A stretch of DNA of 6,561 bases from Campylobacterales bacterium. GTDB taxonomy: Bacteria; Campylobacterota; Campylobacteria; Campylobacterales; Sulfurovaceae. The DNA lies in assembly GCA_016937075.1 (NCBI GenBank), contig JAFGWQ010000015.1, forward strand, positions 1-6,561. Reading direction: 5' to 3'. A program made the translations under genes and the position numbers. The first letter of the stretch is position 1; every line of letters begins with the position of its first letter. The notes beneath the pieces were generated by a model. That model did not search any database. It was not told where the DNA came from and worked only from the letters and a program-made list of their open reading frames with translations. This document shows positions 5,432 to 6,561 of this stretch, one piece after another.

Positions 5432-6530
5432 TTTCATCCCCTAGTATGCTTATAATATCATCTTCAAACTTATCTATCTCCACCAAAAATGCATCATGGC
5501 CATAATCACTTTCCACATCTATATAACTGCATGATTGCTCATTGCGTTTCATCATTTTATATATATGTTCCATCTCTTCAGGGAAAAATAGATAATCAGA
5601 ACTAAAACTAAACAGATGTACATTTGATTTTATGCGTGAGATGGCATCATGAAGCGAATCATACCCGCGTGAAAGACTAAAAGTATTGATAGCTTTGACT
5701 ATGTATAGATAACTTAACGGATCAAAGTGACGACTGAAATTTGCCGTATTATATTCCATATATCTTTCTACTTCATATCTGCCAAAAAGTTCAAAAAGCC
5801 CATCGGTATTCACATAGTTACGATCAAATTTTTTATCCATGGATTTTGGAGACAGGTATGAAATATGTCCTGCTATTCTACCGATAGCCAAACCGCTAAG
5901 ACCATCTTCTTTGAAAGCATCTTTTTCATAATTGCCGTCTTCAAACCTAGGATCACTCCTGATAGCCTCAACGGCAACCTTATTGAAAGCAATTGTCCAT
6001 GGTCGTGTGGCATATGTAGCTGCCATAGAGATAATATGTTCTGCTAGATTTGGATAATCTACTGCAAATTGAAGTGCCTGCATACCGCCCATCGAACCGC
6101 CAATGATAGCTTTTAAGCGGTATATACCCAGATGCGAAAGCAAATGCATTTGGGCTCTGACCATATCTTTGATGGTTACAACAGGAAATTTGAGACGAAA
6201 TGGCTGATGCGACGGATAATTATCACTCATAGGGCCGGTAGTTCCAAAGCAGCTGCCTAATACATTCGAGCATATTACAAAATATTTGCTAGTATCTACT
6301 GCCTTGCCCTCACCTATAAGTCCATCCCACCAACCAGCTTTTTTTTCGTCTTCATAAGTGCCCGCTGCATGGTGAGAGCCACTTAGAGCATGGCATACCA
6401 ATATCACATTGCTTTTGTCTTCATTGATTTCACCATAAGTTTCATATGCTATGGTATATGGCTCAAGTATACGACCGCTTTCTAGATAAAGTGGACTGCT
6501 AAAGTGTGCTTGCTTAGTGGTTATCTTCAT
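5421..6530 (-). CDS. metX: Homoserine O-acetyltransferase
   Basis: MetX transfers an acyl group, usually acetyl from acetyl-CoA, to L-homoserine, activating it for sulfur incorporation on the way to methionine. The 369-residue alpha/beta hydrolase-fold protein has CHALSGSHHAAG at 46-57, GWWDGLIGEGKAVDT at 66-80, CSNVLGSCFGTTGP at 87-100, the nucleophile elbow GGSMGG at 144-149 with Ser146, Asp312 in FSSDYLFFP and His345 in DYGHDAFLVE. All three catalytic residues are in place. Some MetX-type enzymes use succinyl-CoA; sequence reading alone does not exclude this. Upstream in-frame codons run into TAA with no other start, so the ATG is firm even though no good Shine-Dalgarno sequence precedes it. 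It leads the cluster with xseB and the nitrilase-like and ThiF-like genes. Confidence 0.96.
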   Translation of the reverse strand: MKITTKQAHFSSPLYLESGRILEPYTIAYETYGEINEDKSNVILVCHALSGSHHAAGTYEDEKKAGWWDGLIGEGKAVDTSKYFVICSNVLGSCFGTTGPMSDNYPSHQPFRLKFPVVTIKDMVRAQMHLLSHLGIYRLKAIIGGSMGGMQALQFAVDYPNLAEHIISMAATYATRPWTIAFNKVAVEAIRSDPRFEDGNYEKDAFKEDGLSGLAIGRIAGHISYLSPKSMDKKFDRNYVNTDGLFELFGRYEVERYMEYNTANFSRHFDPLSYLYIVKAINTFSLSRGYDSLHDAISRIKSNVHLFSFSSDYLFFPEEMEHIYKMMKRNEQSCSYIDVESDYGHDAFLVEIDKFEDDIISILGDENEK

Positions 6531-6561
6531 AAACTGCTTTTTGAAAAATTATTTTTAGTTA

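Noticed and set aside
1..6561. CRISPR array, tRNA, rRNA, insertion sequence or prophage genes
   Set aside because: I saw no regularly spaced repeats, cloverleaf-like sequences, transposase or integrase motifs, or changes in base composition that would suggest any of these.

Overview
The window looks like a piece of a Campylobacterota (epsilonproteobacterial) chromosome. The evidence is the lysine/arginine-rich tail of ribosomal protein bL21, a glutamate 5-kinase without a PUA domain, AT-rich promoters that have a good TATAAT and no recognisable -35 box, and densely packed one-directional genes. A free-living relative of Sulfurimonas, Sulfuricurvum or Sulfurovum is plausible, but that genus-level guess rests on general impression and moderate-to-low GC only. 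All ten genes lie on the minus strand, so transcription runs from high to low coordinates.

Layout in the direction of transcription. (1) metX, xseB, a nitrilase-fold protein and a ThiF/MoeB-like protein (6530 to 3748) form a tightly packed cluster: metX and xseB overlap, xseB and the nitrilase-like gene share a GTGA junction, and 11 bases separate the last two. (2) After an 80-base gap containing an AT-only palindrome come a small lipoprotein gene and ridA (3667 to 2945), 9 bases apart. (3) After a 117-base gap with a clear promoter come rplU and rpmA (2827 to 2258), which end in a strong intrinsic terminator. (4) A 213-base AT-rich gap with two candidate -10 boxes precedes obgE and proB (2044 to 188), 3 bases apart. 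(5) The last 187 bases hold no gene. They carry a degenerate palindromic intergenic repeat in three units, one of which can also act as the proB terminator.

Most of the content is housekeeping: methionine synthesis (MetX), DNA repair (XseB), ribosome structure and assembly (bL21, bL27, Obg), reactive enamine removal (RidA) and the first step of proline synthesis (ProB). rplU-rpmA-obgE-proB is a common bacterial arrangement. I do not see a clear new defence, mobile or RNA system.

The most unusual part is the pair of coupled genes at 3748-5231. The nitrilase-fold protein keeps the catalytic Glu but has Gln and Gly where the family has its catalytic Lys and Cys, so it is probably not an amidase. 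Its partner is an E1-like protein that has lost both zinc-binding CxxC pairs. The lipoprotein at 3329-3667 carries an EF-hand-like calcium loop. The Obg protein has Thr instead of Asn in its G4 motif and a long G4-G5 linker.
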